In this document: piece by piece, positions 25,894-34,676 of the stretch | Layout of the letters: each line of letters starts with the position of its first letter | Position numbering within the stretch: position 1 is the first letter of the stretch | Origin: Actinomycetes bacterium | Lineage (GTDB): Bacteria > Actinomycetota > Acidimicrobiia > Acidimicrobiales > Bog-793 | Length of the DNA stretch: 57,425 nucleotides | Reading direction: 5' to 3' | Assembly: GCA_021829645.1 (NCBI GenBank) | Contig: JAKBPI010000009.1 | Span: 1 to 57,425 of the forward strand | Notes under the pieces: model-generated | Seen by the model: the letters and a program-made list of their open reading frames with translations, nothing else | Databases searched by the model: none | What the model was told of the DNA's origin: nothing | Program-made: the position numbers and the translations under genes

Positions 25894-27516
25894 TTGACGT
25901 TTTATCGCAAACACAGCTCTCAAAATACTCGAATCACAAAATCCATACTCTTTGTCATAATGCTGGTTGCCTTCTCTTCACTTTTGCTGTCTTCCCACGA
26001 CAAAGTATACGCTTCATCGCGCCAATCACTGCAAACTTTTCCTTCTCCCACCTGGACAGACACCGTGGGAGCAGAGGCGCTCAGTTCTCCCACCATAGCT
26101 GTCATAGACAATGTTCAGGTGCTGGTTTTTGGATCGGAAAGCGGCTATATTTACGTGCTGAACGCCGCCACTGGTCAAAACATGCCCGGTTGGCCGGAAC
26201 CGGTAGAAATAGCGCAGGGCCAGCCTACCGCCATCGAGTCCAGCCCCACCGTTGCTTACCTGAACGGCAAAAACTCCCCGCCAAGCATCATCGTGGGTGC
26301 CGGTTCCACTTACGTCGCTGACCAGCAAGGGGGGCTAGAAGTCTTCAATGCCAACGGCACCGTAAAGTTTATCTTTCACACCTTGGATATCTTCAACGAA
26401 TGGACTAACGCTCCCTACCCGTCCGGCTACGATCAGGCTGTTTTTGCCACACCGGCGGTCGGAGACGTACAGGGCAACGGACAACAGGACATAGTTTTTG
26501 GCTCTTGGGATCACCGCATCTACGCTCTATCACCAAACGGAAAATTACTGCCCGGGTTCCCTATTGACAACCAGGACACCATTTGGTCATCGGTTGCCCT
26601 CTATCATGTACATGGACCAAAAAGAGCGGACGACATCTTTTTAGGGGGAGATTCTACCGGACGCCGCGGCTGCTATGGCGGATGGATTATGGACTACGCT
26701 TTCACCGGTGGTTACGAACACAGGATGTGGGAACACTGCGAAAATCAGACCGTCTGGTCCAGTCCGGCAGTCGGAATTATCAACGGCACGGGACAGCCGG
26801 CCGTAGTAGTGGGAACCGGATTCGGAGAACCGCCCCCTTATAAATCAGACAGCTATAAACTTTTCGCGTTTTACGCCAAAAACGGCAGACCTGTTCCCGG
26901 CTGGCCCGTCAACACAGCCGGTCCAAGTTTTGGCTCGCCGGCAATAGGTTATCTGAGCGGCAGCAATACCCCGGCAGTGGTGGATACCTCTTGGTGTATG
27001 GCCTGTAGCGGCGCGGGTTACCCCAATCAAGGGGCATCAAAAGTATACGCATGGAGCGGCAACGGTCACCTCATCTGGTCTCAAACTCTTTTGGGAGGTA
27101 ACGACTTTTCCTCCCCCATTCTCGTCAACTTGACAGGATCGGGGGAAAACGACGTACTGGTGGGGTCCTCCGCAGGACTCTATCCGCTCTCGGGCGCAAC
27201 CGGCAGCTTTTTATTCGGAACCTCCATGCAATCGGCAATCAATAACTGCTCGCTGCAAAGCACACCGCTGGTTGCCTATCTTTCACCTAAACTGAGTGGG
27301 TCCGGCACCGAAACGCCCACGGGCAACTCCGGCAAAAACATCGAGAGTTTCGGTTGGCACGTGTTTGAAACCTGTGGCGGGCCAAAAGAGGTTTCCCCTT
27401 CGGGTAAAGTATTTTCCTATCCCTTGCCCGACACACCCTCGGTAGCACCAGCTTGGCCGATGTGGAGACAAAATCAAAACCACACGGGTGTGGCAGCTTC
27501 AACGCTGCATCGGTAA
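25894..27516 (+). CDS. Secreted seven-repeat beta-propeller protein (FG-GAP/VCBS-like)
   Basis: The N-terminus is a signal peptide: basic start, then SILFVIMLVAFSSLLLSS, with likely cleavage near VYASS (about residue 41). The rest is about seven repeats of the pattern S-S-P-x-(A/V)-G-x-(L/I)...G...(D/I)-(I/V)-(V/L)-x-G-(S/T), for example SSPTIAVIDNVQVLVFGSESGYIYVL, ATPAVGDVQGNGQQDIVFGS, SSPAVGIINGTGQPAVVVGT and GSPAIGYLSGSNTPAVVDTS. This suggests a seven-bladed propeller. Several Cys in the exported part may form disulfides. There is no lipobox and no C-terminal anchor. The start is TTG; no in-frame ATG precedes the signal peptide. Its place beside the glycan genes suggests a surface or extracellular role. 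Confidence 0.75.
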   Translation: MTFYRKHSSQNTRITKSILFVIMLVAFSSLLLSSHDKVYASSRQSLQTFPSPTWTDTVGAEALSSPTIAVIDNVQVLVFGSESGYIYVLNAATGQNMPGWPEPVEIAQGQPTAIESSPTVAYLNGKNSPPSIIVGAGSTYVADQQGGLEVFNANGTVKFIFHTLDIFNEWTNAPYPSGYDQAVFATPAVGDVQGNGQQDIVFGSWDHRIYALSPNGKLLPGFPIDNQDTIWSSVALYHVHGPKRADDIFLGGDSTGRRGCYGGWIMDYAFTGGYEHRMWEHCENQTVWSSPAVGIINGTGQPAVVVGTGFGEPPPYKSDSYKLFAFYAKNGRPVPGWPVNTAGPSFGSPAIGYLSGSNTPAVVDTSWCMACSGAGYPNQGASKVYAWSGNGHLIWSQTLLGGNDFSSPILVNLTGSGENDVLVGSSAGLYPLSGATGSFLFGTSMQSAINNCSLQSTPLVAYLSPKLSGSGTETPTGNSGKNIESFGWHVFETCGGPKEVSPSGKVFSYPLPDTPSVAPAWPMWRQNQNHTGVAASTLHR

Positions 27517-27538
27517 AAAATTCTCAGTTACTGACAGA

Positions 27539-28180
27539 TTAAGAGTTCAAGGCTACCGAGTGCTCAATGACTTTGTCAATAAAGCCATACTCTAAAGCTT
27601 CCTGAGCAGTAAACCACCTGTCTCTGTCAGAATCCGCTTCGATGCGCTCCACCGGCTGACCGGTATGGAAAGCAATCCGTTCTGCCATCATTTTTTTGAG
27701 ATAAATAATTTGCTCGGCTTGAATGGCGATATCGGCGGCTTGACCTTGCATCTGACCAGAGGGCTGATGCATCAGGATTCGTGAGTGTGGTAAAGCATAA
27801 CGTTTCCCTTTCGCTCCGGCACAGAGCAGGAATTGACCCATGGAAGCAGCCATACCCAAACAAACCGTCGAAACGTCACATTTGATGTATTGCATTGTGT
27901 CATAAATGGCTAAGCCATCCGTCACAGAACCTCCGGGGGAATTGATATAAAGAGAAATATCCCGTTCGTTGTCTTCGGCATCCAGCAGTATCAACTGCGC
28001 GCACACCATATTCGCAGACGTTTCATCAACCTGTGTCCCCAGAAAAACTATTCTCTCTTTCAAAAGACGCTGATAAACATCGCCTGTCATAGGGGAAGAT
28101 TCCTGGCCTCTGGCCGCTACGGGCATTGAGGAGTTCTCCAAAATTTCACGTGCTGCTTTTGTATTTCTCACATTCGCCAT
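27539..28180 (-). CDS. clpP: ATP-dependent Clp protease proteolytic subunit
   Basis: ClpP forms the tetradecameric peptidase chamber used by ClpX or ClpC. The catalytic triad is complete: Ser113 in [10 protein letters not shown], His138 in [11 protein letters not shown], Asp187 in [20 protein letters not shown] is the oxyanion/substrate strand. The start is uncertain: ATG at 28180 is used here; a TTG six codons earlier and an ATG at 28126 with GGAG nine bases upstream are alternatives. The first about 30 residues are probably a propeptide. Many actinobacteria carry clpP1-clpP2 in tandem; here one gene stands alone with no clpX or tig beside it. Confidence 0.92.
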   Translation of the reverse strand: MANVRNTKAAREILENSSMPVAARGQESSPMTGDVYQRLLKERIVFLGTQVDETSANMVCAQLILLDAEDNERDISLYINSPGGSVTDGLAIYDTMQYIKCDVSTVCLGMAASMGQFLLCAGAKGKRYALPHSRILMHQPSGQMQGQAADIAIQAEQIIYLKKMMAERIAFHTGQPVERIEADSDRDRWFTAQEALEYGFIDKVIEHSVALNS

Positions 28181-28348
28181 ATGGAGAAGGTTAGCCAAAA
28201 TATCGCGGCTTCGGTTCGTTTTTTAACGAAAAGATCGGGAGGTGCCAAAATAGAAGCTTTCTGCTGCCTTTGCAGAAAAAATATTTAGTCGCATAATTGC
28301 TTATCTTAGTTATGATCCTGTTGTAACCTCTGATAACATTACATGCGA

Positions 28349-28428
28349 GCGGGCGTGGCGAAATTGGCAGACGCGCTGGGTTTAGGTCCCAGTCCTACGG
28401 GGTGGAGGTTCGAGTCCTCTCGCCCGCA
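28349..28428 (+). tRNA. tRNA-Leu, anticodon TAG
   Basis: The acceptor arms GCGGGCG (28349-28355) and CGCCCGC (28421-28427) pair perfectly, with A as discriminator base. The anticodon stem CTGGG/CCCAG encloses the loop TTTAGGT with anticodon TAG at 28383-28385, reading CUA and related Leu codons. The T arm GGAGGTTCGAGTCCTC is standard. The variable arm is of class II size, as expected for Leu. The 3' CCA is not encoded. A TATGAT box near 28310 may be its -10. Confidence 0.96.
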
Positions 28429-28674
28429 CGTCACAACATGGGAACATTAGAGGTATGCTATTTATAAAGTACCTGGTTTCTGGCAGTGTACAGACGCTTT
28501 TTTCAACATCCGACTCAACTAAGGAATGTATCTTTTTTGCAGATGTAATATCTTTTTGATATGCATTTTGACGTTTTATAACGTATGGAACTAAAATAAG
28601 GAAAGAGAACGAAAACCTTCAAAAGATACAGTCGTAATTTAAAGATAAGAACATAAAAGCGAAACAGTCTGTTT

Positions 28675-30549
28675 ATGATCGGAATGTATGATTCCCAACA
28701 AATAGATTACTTACATACAAACCAAAAGGATAAAATGACACAAGACGTACAGGAACAGGATAAAAACCGCTTAACAGCGGCAACCATAGCGTACTTTTCC
28801 ATGGAAATCGCCCTCAGCGATGCACTTCCCACCTACAGCGGAGGACTGGGGGTATTGGCCGGTGACTTTCTGCGCTCGGCTGCCGACCTTGGCTTACCGT
28901 TCATAGGCATGACTCTGCTCTATAGAGACGGCTACTTCCTGCAGCATGTCGACGAAAGCGGCAAACAGACAGAACGCCCGGTACAATGGTCACCGGAATC
29001 GCTTTTGGAGCGCATCAATCAGACTATTGAAATAGAAATTGGCTCTAGGGTCATATCTGTTGGGGTATGGCGGTATGTTATCACCGGCGAAACTGGTCAT
29101 AAAGTTCCTGTTTATTTTTTGGATACCTCAGTTATCGGAAATCATCCGGATGATCAAGAAATCACCGATCAGCTTTACGGCGGAGACCAGCGACACAGAT
29201 TACGCCAAGAAGCCGTACTTGGGCTGGCGGGATCTACAATGCTGCCTTTTTTGGGACATGACAACATAGCCGTCTACCATATGAACGAAGGCCATTCCTC
29301 TTTTCTCACACTCAACCTTTTGGAAAAAGAAATCGCCAAACGACCCAGCCACAACCACGAAACACAGCAGGATCCGGACGACTACAGGCCAGCCAGAGCA
29401 GAAATTGCTTCTGTGCGCTCCAAATGCGTATTCACTACACATACCCCGGTACCGGCAGGTCATGACAAATTTCCACGCTATCTCATCAGGGAAGAATTGG
29501 GAGAAAACACGGAAAAACGTTTGGAACAGTTGGGCCTGCTGCCGGGAGACGAACTCAACATGACTGTCCTGGGAATGTCACTGTCTCACTATATAAACGC
29601 AGTCTCCCTGGAACATAAAAACGTCACAAAAAGTATGTTTCCGGATACAGCGGTCACCTCCGTCACCAATGGAGTACACGCCACGCAGTGGACGGCGGTC
29701 AGTACGGCCAAACTCTTTGACCGCTACATACAGGGTTGGAGACAGGAAAATTCCCTTTTGCGTTATGCGGCTGCCATACCTCTTGAGGAATTGGAACTCT
29801 CTCACGAACAGGCAAAAAGGGCTCTTCTGCAAGTAGTTCTGGAACTGACGGGCAAAACACTGGATCCCGAAGCACTGACAATAGGGCTGGCCAGAAGGGC
29901 GACCCCTTATAAACAGACCGACCTAATTTTTAAAGACACCAAGCGGCTTGCGGAGATTTCCGAAAAAGCAGGCAAAATCCAAATAGTGTGCTCCAGTAAA
30001 GCGCATCCGGCCGACGCACCCGGGAAAGCTCTTATAGAGAGAATTTTTGCGGCATCAAAAGAACTCTCTCCGCATGTGGAAGTGGTGTTTTTGCCAAACT
30101 ACAACTTAAGTTTGGGTGTTTTGCTGAGTGCCGGTACTGATCTGTGGCTCAACAACCCCACGAAGCCATACGAAGCTTCCGGAACGAGCGGCATGAAAGC
30201 TGCCCTGAACGGCGTCCCCAGTCTGTCCACACTGGATGGCTGGTGGATAGAAGGCTGTATCGAAAATATGACCGGTTGGGCCATAGGCGGAAGAGAGTAC
30301 AGCACGACAGAAGAAGACGCTGAAGCCCTCTACGACAAGCTCGAATCCGTAGTAGCGCCTCTCTATACTTACGAAAAAAATAAATACTTAGAAATTATGC
30401 GCTCCACCATCGCCGTCAACGGCTCTTGGTTTACCGCGGCACGCATGGTACGGGAATACTCGATAAATGCCTATAAACTAGTGGAAAGACGTCGGGCGCC
30501 CATAGATCACGGACATAACCACCTTATCGAAAGGCGCTTGCAAAGATAG
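28675..30549 (+). CDS. glgP: Alpha-glucan phosphorylase (GT35, mycobacterial type)
   Basis: The enzyme releases glucose-1-phosphate from storage alpha-1,4-glucan using pyridoxal phosphate. The family start IAYFSMEIALSDALPTYSGGLGVLAGD is present, then MNEGHSSFLTLNLL, FTTHTPVPAGHDKF, SVTNGVHATQW and the PLP-lysine region EASGTSGMKAALNGVPSLSTLDGWW. The length of about 624 is that of the short actinobacterial/archaeal subfamily. The ATG at 28675 has no ribosome site; an ATG at 28735 preceded by AAAGGA is a good alternative start, and the conserved part begins after both. It stands alone on the plus strand. No glgA, glgB or glgC is in view. Confidence 0.92.
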   Translation: MIGMYDSQQIDYLHTNQKDKMTQDVQEQDKNRLTAATIAYFSMEIALSDALPTYSGGLGVLAGDFLRSAADLGLPFIGMTLLYRDGYFLQHVDESGKQTERPVQWSPESLLERINQTIEIEIGSRVISVGVWRYVITGETGHKVPVYFLDTSVIGNHPDDQEITDQLYGGDQRHRLRQEAVLGLAGSTMLPFLGHDNIAVYHMNEGHSSFLTLNLLEKEIAKRPSHNHETQQDPDDYRPARAEIASVRSKCVFTTHTPVPAGHDKFPRYLIREELGENTEKRLEQLGLLPGDELNMTVLGMSLSHYINAVSLEHKNVTKSMFPDTAVTSVTNGVHATQWTAVSTAKLFDRYIQGWRQENSLLRYAAAIPLEELELSHEQAKRALLQVVLELTGKTLDPEALTIGLARRATPYKQTDLIFKDTKRLAEISEKAGKIQIVCSSKAHPADAPGKALIERIFAASKELSPHVEVVFLPNYNLSLGVLLSAGTDLWLNNPTKPYEASGTSGMKAALNGVPSLSTLDGWWIEGCIENMTGWAIGGREYSTTEEDAEALYDKLESVVAPLYTYEKNKYLEIMRSTIAVNGSWFTAARMVREYSINAYKLVERRRAPIDHGHNHLIERRLQR

Positions 30550-30555
30550 TTTTCC

Positions 30556-31755
30556 TTAGCCGGTCGTGGTCGTGACGCTTGAGGCAAATTGCTGCAAAGA
30601 GGAGACGACTTGAGCGGCATCGACAATTACCGTAGCGTAACCGGAATGGGCGTATCTTACCAATCTACTCGTAGGGATATAGCGATGAAGGATCTCTGAG
30701 TCATGGGGCGGGAATACCGAGTCACTGTCCCCCACCTCTATCAAAGTCGCCACGTCGATTAGATGTAGCCTGTCATACGTAAAATTATCCGAAGAGGCTT
30801 GTTCTGCCAGAGAGCTCCACACATTGAGACCGGATGTCTGTAAAGCATCCGGGGCATAATCCAACAAAGAACTGAGATAAGTGGCTTTGGCAGAGGTCTG
30901 ACCGTATGTAAACCAAGAGTTCATATGCCCCGCTAGATACTGCCTATAAATACCCCCTTTACCTCCGCTGCCGCTATCGATGAGTACTAGTCCGCCAAGG
31001 AGACCGGGGTGTGTTTCGGCTACTCTAAGTGATATGGAACCCCCCAAACCCCAACCAAGCAAAAGCGGGTTCTGCAAATTGAGAGCCGATATAAAACCGG
31101 CCACATCGTCAGAAACGTTTGTCAGATTCAACTTTTGGTTAGGCAAAGGAGAATACCCCGTACCGGGTAAATCAAAAATAATGACGTGAAAGTTTTGCTC
31201 CAGCGAGAGCAGCAGACTCGGAGGCCAAGTCGTCATGGTGGAGTCCTGCCCTCCGAGAAGTACTATCGGTTGACCCTGGCCAAAGCTTCTGTAACCAACG
31301 GTAATCAATTTAGAAGCCGGCAAACCCAACGGAGGATTGGGGGCAAGACCGGTCTGTTTTGCCAAAAGAGGAGGAAACTGTATCCGATTAACCGGTCCCA
31401 AGCTTTGGACAGGTCCCCACGGATAAGTGCCGGCCAAAGTGGTTGAAAAAGCCCGGTAGGGGGGCTCGGTCGTTGTAGTGGGCAGACCATAAATTAAAGT
31501 AGTCCCGGTGATCGCCGGCAAACCGGACTTTGTCACAGAGACACCTTTCGGAGTGGAACTTGTTGCAGATCCCCCGGCCGGTGAGCGTGGAGAGTCTGTA
31601 ATACCTGCGCCCTGTAAGGAAGTGCTGTTTTTACCCGACACCCCCGCGGTCGATGTAGGGATTATTTTGGGCAATGCAGCGTTGTTAGACGCACAAGACG
31701 TCAAAATAAGTCCCGCTACAACCATAAAAATTAAAAAGTACCTAAACAACTTCAT
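30556..31755 (-). CDS. Alpha/beta-hydrolase-like lipoprotein lacking the nucleophile serine
   Basis: The signal MKLFRYFLIFMVVAGLILTSC has a good lipobox (L-T-S-C), so the protein is probably membrane anchored outside. A Ser/Thr/Gly-rich spacer (about 25-115) follows. The hydrolase core runs from about 140: GQGQPIVLLGGQDSTMTTWPP, FHVIIFDLPGTGYSPLP, then LLLGWGLGGSISLRVAETHPGLLGGLVLID. The nucleophile elbow, normally G-x-S-x-G, reads G-W-G-L-G, with Gly236 in place of Ser. Acid (VGDSDSVFPP) and His (YAHSGYA) positions remain. It is either a pseudoenzyme or uses another residue. The ATG at 31755 is preferred since it gives the compact signal peptide. It converges with glgP. Confidence 0.8.
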   Translation of the reverse strand: MKLFRYFLIFMVVAGLILTSCASNNAALPKIIPTSTAGVSGKNSTSLQGAGITDSPRSPAGGSATSSTPKGVSVTKSGLPAITGTTLIYGLPTTTTEPPYRAFSTTLAGTYPWGPVQSLGPVNRIQFPPLLAKQTGLAPNPPLGLPASKLITVGYRSFGQGQPIVLLGGQDSTMTTWPPSLLLSLEQNFHVIIFDLPGTGYSPLPNQKLNLTNVSDDVAGFISALNLQNPLLLGWGLGGSISLRVAETHPGLLGGLVLIDSGSGGKGGIYRQYLAGHMNSWFTYGQTSAKATYLSSLLDYAPDALQTSGLNVWSSLAEQASSDNFTYDRLHLIDVATLIEVGDSDSVFPPHDSEILHRYIPTSRLVRYAHSGYATVIVDAAQVVSSLQQFASSVTTTTG

Positions 31756-31856
31756 ACGCTTCCAGTCGAATATAAAAAGCATTACAGGCTAATTGCTCAT
31801 AATTTTTTGCCAATATCAACTTACTTCGAAAACCGACAAAACGCGGTCTGTTTATT

Positions 31857-32738
31857 CTAATCGGACTGACGCAGATGTACAATATCGGCAGCGTCAACTG
31901 TTATCGTTTGCCCCTCGGTCGTGACGACCAGACGCCCGCTTTCGTCTATGTCCATGGCCCGACCGTATAGCGTTTTGTCACGAAAAATAACTTTGATATT
32001 TTTACCCAAAGTAACACATCTGGACCTGTATTCCCGTGTAATCGACTCAGCCGTGGTATGAAAAGCCGTATCTGTCCTATGACCACTTTCCTCAGGTACG
32101 GTGCCGCCGGAGTCTTTTATGCCGTCAACTTTATCAGACACCAAAGAGGATACGAGTTGTGCGTATCTCGTTTGTATATTTCGCAATATGGCTTCGAGTA
32201 AGGCGTTCTTGTCGGGAGATCTTCCTGTAATTTCTGCCAGTGTGGTAGGCGGAAGGGCAATTGCTTTTTCTTCTTCGATCTGAAAATCCTTTGGCCAAGC
32301 GCAATTGATGCCAAACCCAACCACCAGAACAGGATGCATGCCGCCATCTGAGTTTGCCGAATTGATCATTTCAGAAAGCATGCCTCCCAACTTCTTATCA
32401 CGATAAACGATGTCGTTGGGCCACTTGATACCGCATCTAACGTCGCTCACTTTTTCCGATGCATCCAGTATCGCCAAAGCAGTCATAGCGGGAATGAGGT
32501 GGATCTGTCGCATCGGAATCTCCGGTCTGAAAAGTACCGAGGCAAGCAGGCCTCCCAGAGGAGGTGATTCCCAAGTTCTCTTAGCCCTACCCCTTCCTGA
32601 TGTCTGGTAGTCAGCCACGCAAACCGTACCTTCCGGAGCACCACGCAATGCCTCTGAAGCCAAAAATCTATTGGTCGAATCTATGGTTTCAAATCTGATT
32701 ACATTACCGGTGAAGTCCATCAATCTTTTACAATACAT
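31857..32738 (-). CDS. birA: Biotin-[acetyl-CoA-carboxylase] ligase, no DNA-binding domain
   Basis: BirA activates biotin as biotinyl-AMP and attaches it to the Lys of biotin carrier domains. The ligase core is clear: FETIDSTNRFLA, the biotin/ATP loop TSGRGRAKRTWESPPLGGL, WPNDIVYRDKKLGGML with the active Lys, GFGINC, and the C-terminal SH3-like end RCVTLGKNIKVIF...GRAMDIDESGRLVV. An N-terminal HTH is absent, so it should not be a repressor. The ATG at 32738 is used, with 32720 as alternative. It is divergent from the biotin carboxylase gene whose product it presumably modifies. Confidence 0.9.
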   Translation of the reverse strand: MYCKRLMDFTGNVIRFETIDSTNRFLASEALRGAPEGTVCVADYQTSGRGRAKRTWESPPLGGLLASVLFRPEIPMRQIHLIPAMTALAILDASEKVSDVRCGIKWPNDIVYRDKKLGGMLSEMINSANSDGGMHPVLVVGFGINCAWPKDFQIEEEKAIALPPTTLAEITGRSPDKNALLEAILRNIQTRYAQLVSSLVSDKVDGIKDSGGTVPEESGHRTDTAFHTTAESITREYRSRCVTLGKNIKVIFRDKTLYGRAMDIDESGRLVVTTEGQTITVDAADIVHLRQSD

Positions 32739-32831
32739 ATTCTTGAGGCTATAGTTTTGACTAAAGTAATAAAGACGCTGCCAAACGGTCAATTGGCTTT
32801 GCAAACGGCGTTTTGCCGGGAAAGGATCGCC

Positions 32832-34631
32832 TTGTTTTCCAAGGTTCTCATCGCCAACAGAGGTGAAATAGCAATAAGGATCGCGAGGGCCTGTCGAGAA
32901 CTGAACATCAGATCTGCGGCCGTTTACAGTGAGGCCGATCTCGATTCGGCACACCTGCGCTTTGCCGACGAAGCCTATTCGCTTGGCGCCAAAGCGACAA
33001 AGGATACCTACCTCAATCCAGAAAAAATTGTAGAAGCGGCTCTAAAAGCAGGCGCTGAAGTAATTCATCCGGGCTACGGCTTTCTCTCAGAAAACCCAAG
33101 CCTGGGTCTTCTTGCCAAAGAAAATAACATCGCGCTCATCGCACCCAACCCGGAAACCATTGAATTGATGGGTTCCAAATTATCAGCTCGGTCAGTGGCC
33201 ATGAAAGCAGGCATACCCGTGGTACCGGGTACCGACACGCCGGTGAGTTCACAGCACGACATCGTAGATTTCGGCAAGGAATACGGCTGGCCGGTTGCCA
33301 TCAAAGCTTCATACGGCGGAGGAGGAAGAGGGCTTGTGGTGGTTTATACGCCGGAAGAGGCCGCTTCTGCCTTGGAGAGGGCAAAAAGGGAGGCTGCAGC
33401 CAGTTTTGGGCTTGACGAAGCCTACCTGGAGCGCTACTTAGAAAAACCCCGACACATCGAAGTACAGATTTTAGCTGATACCCATGGCAATACGGTGGCC
33501 GTAGGTGACAGAGATTGTTCTTTACAGCGCAGACACCAGAAGCTAATGGAAGAAGCGCCGATTCCTTTTATCTCAGAAGAAATCAGAGAGTCAATCCTCT
33601 CTGATGGAGAAAAATTGGCAAAGCAGGCAAACTACCTGGGTGCCGGCACGGTTGAAATGCTTTATGAAGACGAAAAACACTATTTTTTGGAAATGAATAC
33701 CCGCATTCAAGTAGAACATCCGATAACTGAGATGGTTACCGGAATAGACTTGGTGCAGGCTCAAATCCGCATTGCGGCTGGTGAAAAACTCTGGTTTGAC
33801 AGATACAGACATCGCGCAGAGCCACGAATACACCCGGCAATCAGGCAGTACGGTCATGCCATCGAAGCCAGAATAAACGCCGAAGATCCTTCCGGCGGTA
33901 AATTTACACCTTCACCGGGTTTGATCAAAAAAGCAGACTACCCCACGGGGCCTTTTGTACGAGTAGATGCCGGCTACTATCAAAACGATGTAATGCCCGG
34001 CCAGTTTGACAGTTTACTGGCAAAAGTATGCGCATGGGGATCCACTCGCGAAGAGGCCAGAATGCGCCTTTTGCGCGCTCTCGGAGAAATGCATATCAAA
34101 GGCATCCATACGACCAAAGAACTCTCAAAACTCCTCTTAGGTAACCAAGATTTTATTGACAATACCCACACCACCAAAACCGTAGAAAACTCCCTGGATT
34201 ACACCCTGCTGGACACCGACACCACCGATCTGGAACCTATTGGCGAATCGGAAACCGACTCCATAAAAGATCTTTCCGTAGAAATGGACGGCAGAAAGTA
34301 CGACGTAAAAATCCGTCTGGACAACGACCTTGCCAACCTTATTGCCGGCGGTGTCACTTCCCCGGCTACCAAGAAAAAATCAGTACACAAAAAAACCGAT
34401 TCACTTCAAATTACACAGGGTGACGTTACGTCACCCATGCAAGGCACGGTTATTTCCCTCAATGTCTCGGAAGGAGAAACCGTTGCCAACGGACAACTTA
34501 TCTGTATTATTGAGGCCATGAAGATGGAAAACCCGATTCATAGCCCGGTCGCCGGTAAAGTGACAAACATCTTTGTCGGAATGGGTGACAGCATTATTCA
34601 AGGAAGTCTGATAGCACAGATAGAACCGTAA
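32832..34631 (+). CDS. Acyl-CoA carboxylase alpha subunit (biotin carboxylase + BCCP)
   Basis: This subunit carboxylates biotin and carries it, in acetyl- or propionyl-CoA carboxylase with a separate beta subunit. The biotin carboxylase part starts FSKVLIANRGEIAIRIARACREL. ATP-grasp features are KASYGGGGRGLVVV and EYLEKPRHIEVQILAD-like EKPRHIEVQILADTHGN, with RDCSLQRRHQKLMEEAP and MNTRIQVEHPITEMVTGIDLVQ. The C-terminus is a biotinyl domain with EAMKMENPIHSP. The TTG at 32832 is the chosen start: AAAGGA lies six bases before it and the protein then begins exactly at the family N-terminus. At 599 residues it matches actinobacterial AccA-type subunits. The beta subunit is not in the window. Confidence 0.93.
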   Translation: MFSKVLIANRGEIAIRIARACRELNIRSAAVYSEADLDSAHLRFADEAYSLGAKATKDTYLNPEKIVEAALKAGAEVIHPGYGFLSENPSLGLLAKENNIALIAPNPETIELMGSKLSARSVAMKAGIPVVPGTDTPVSSQHDIVDFGKEYGWPVAIKASYGGGGRGLVVVYTPEEAASALERAKREAAASFGLDEAYLERYLEKPRHIEVQILADTHGNTVAVGDRDCSLQRRHQKLMEEAPIPFISEEIRESILSDGEKLAKQANYLGAGTVEMLYEDEKHYFLEMNTRIQVEHPITEMVTGIDLVQAQIRIAAGEKLWFDRYRHRAEPRIHPAIRQYGHAIEARINAEDPSGGKFTPSPGLIKKADYPTGPFVRVDAGYYQNDVMPGQFDSLLAKVCAWGSTREEARMRLLRALGEMHIKGIHTTKELSKLLLGNQDFIDNTHTTKTVENSLDYTLLDTDTTDLEPIGESETDSIKDLSVEMDGRKYDVKIRLDNDLANLIAGGVTSPATKKKSVHKKTDSLQITQGDVTSPMQGTVISLNVSEGETVANGQLICIIEAMKMENPIHSPVAGKVTNIFVGMGDSIIQGSLIAQIEP

Positions 34632-34676
34632 ACATTTGATCTTTTGCTTCCCAGGAAAGCAATCACAGGAAAGCGC

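Noticed and set aside
28349-28428. tRNA-Leu as an integration (att) site
   Set aside because: No copy of the tRNA 3' end was seen elsewhere in the window and no integrase is nearby.
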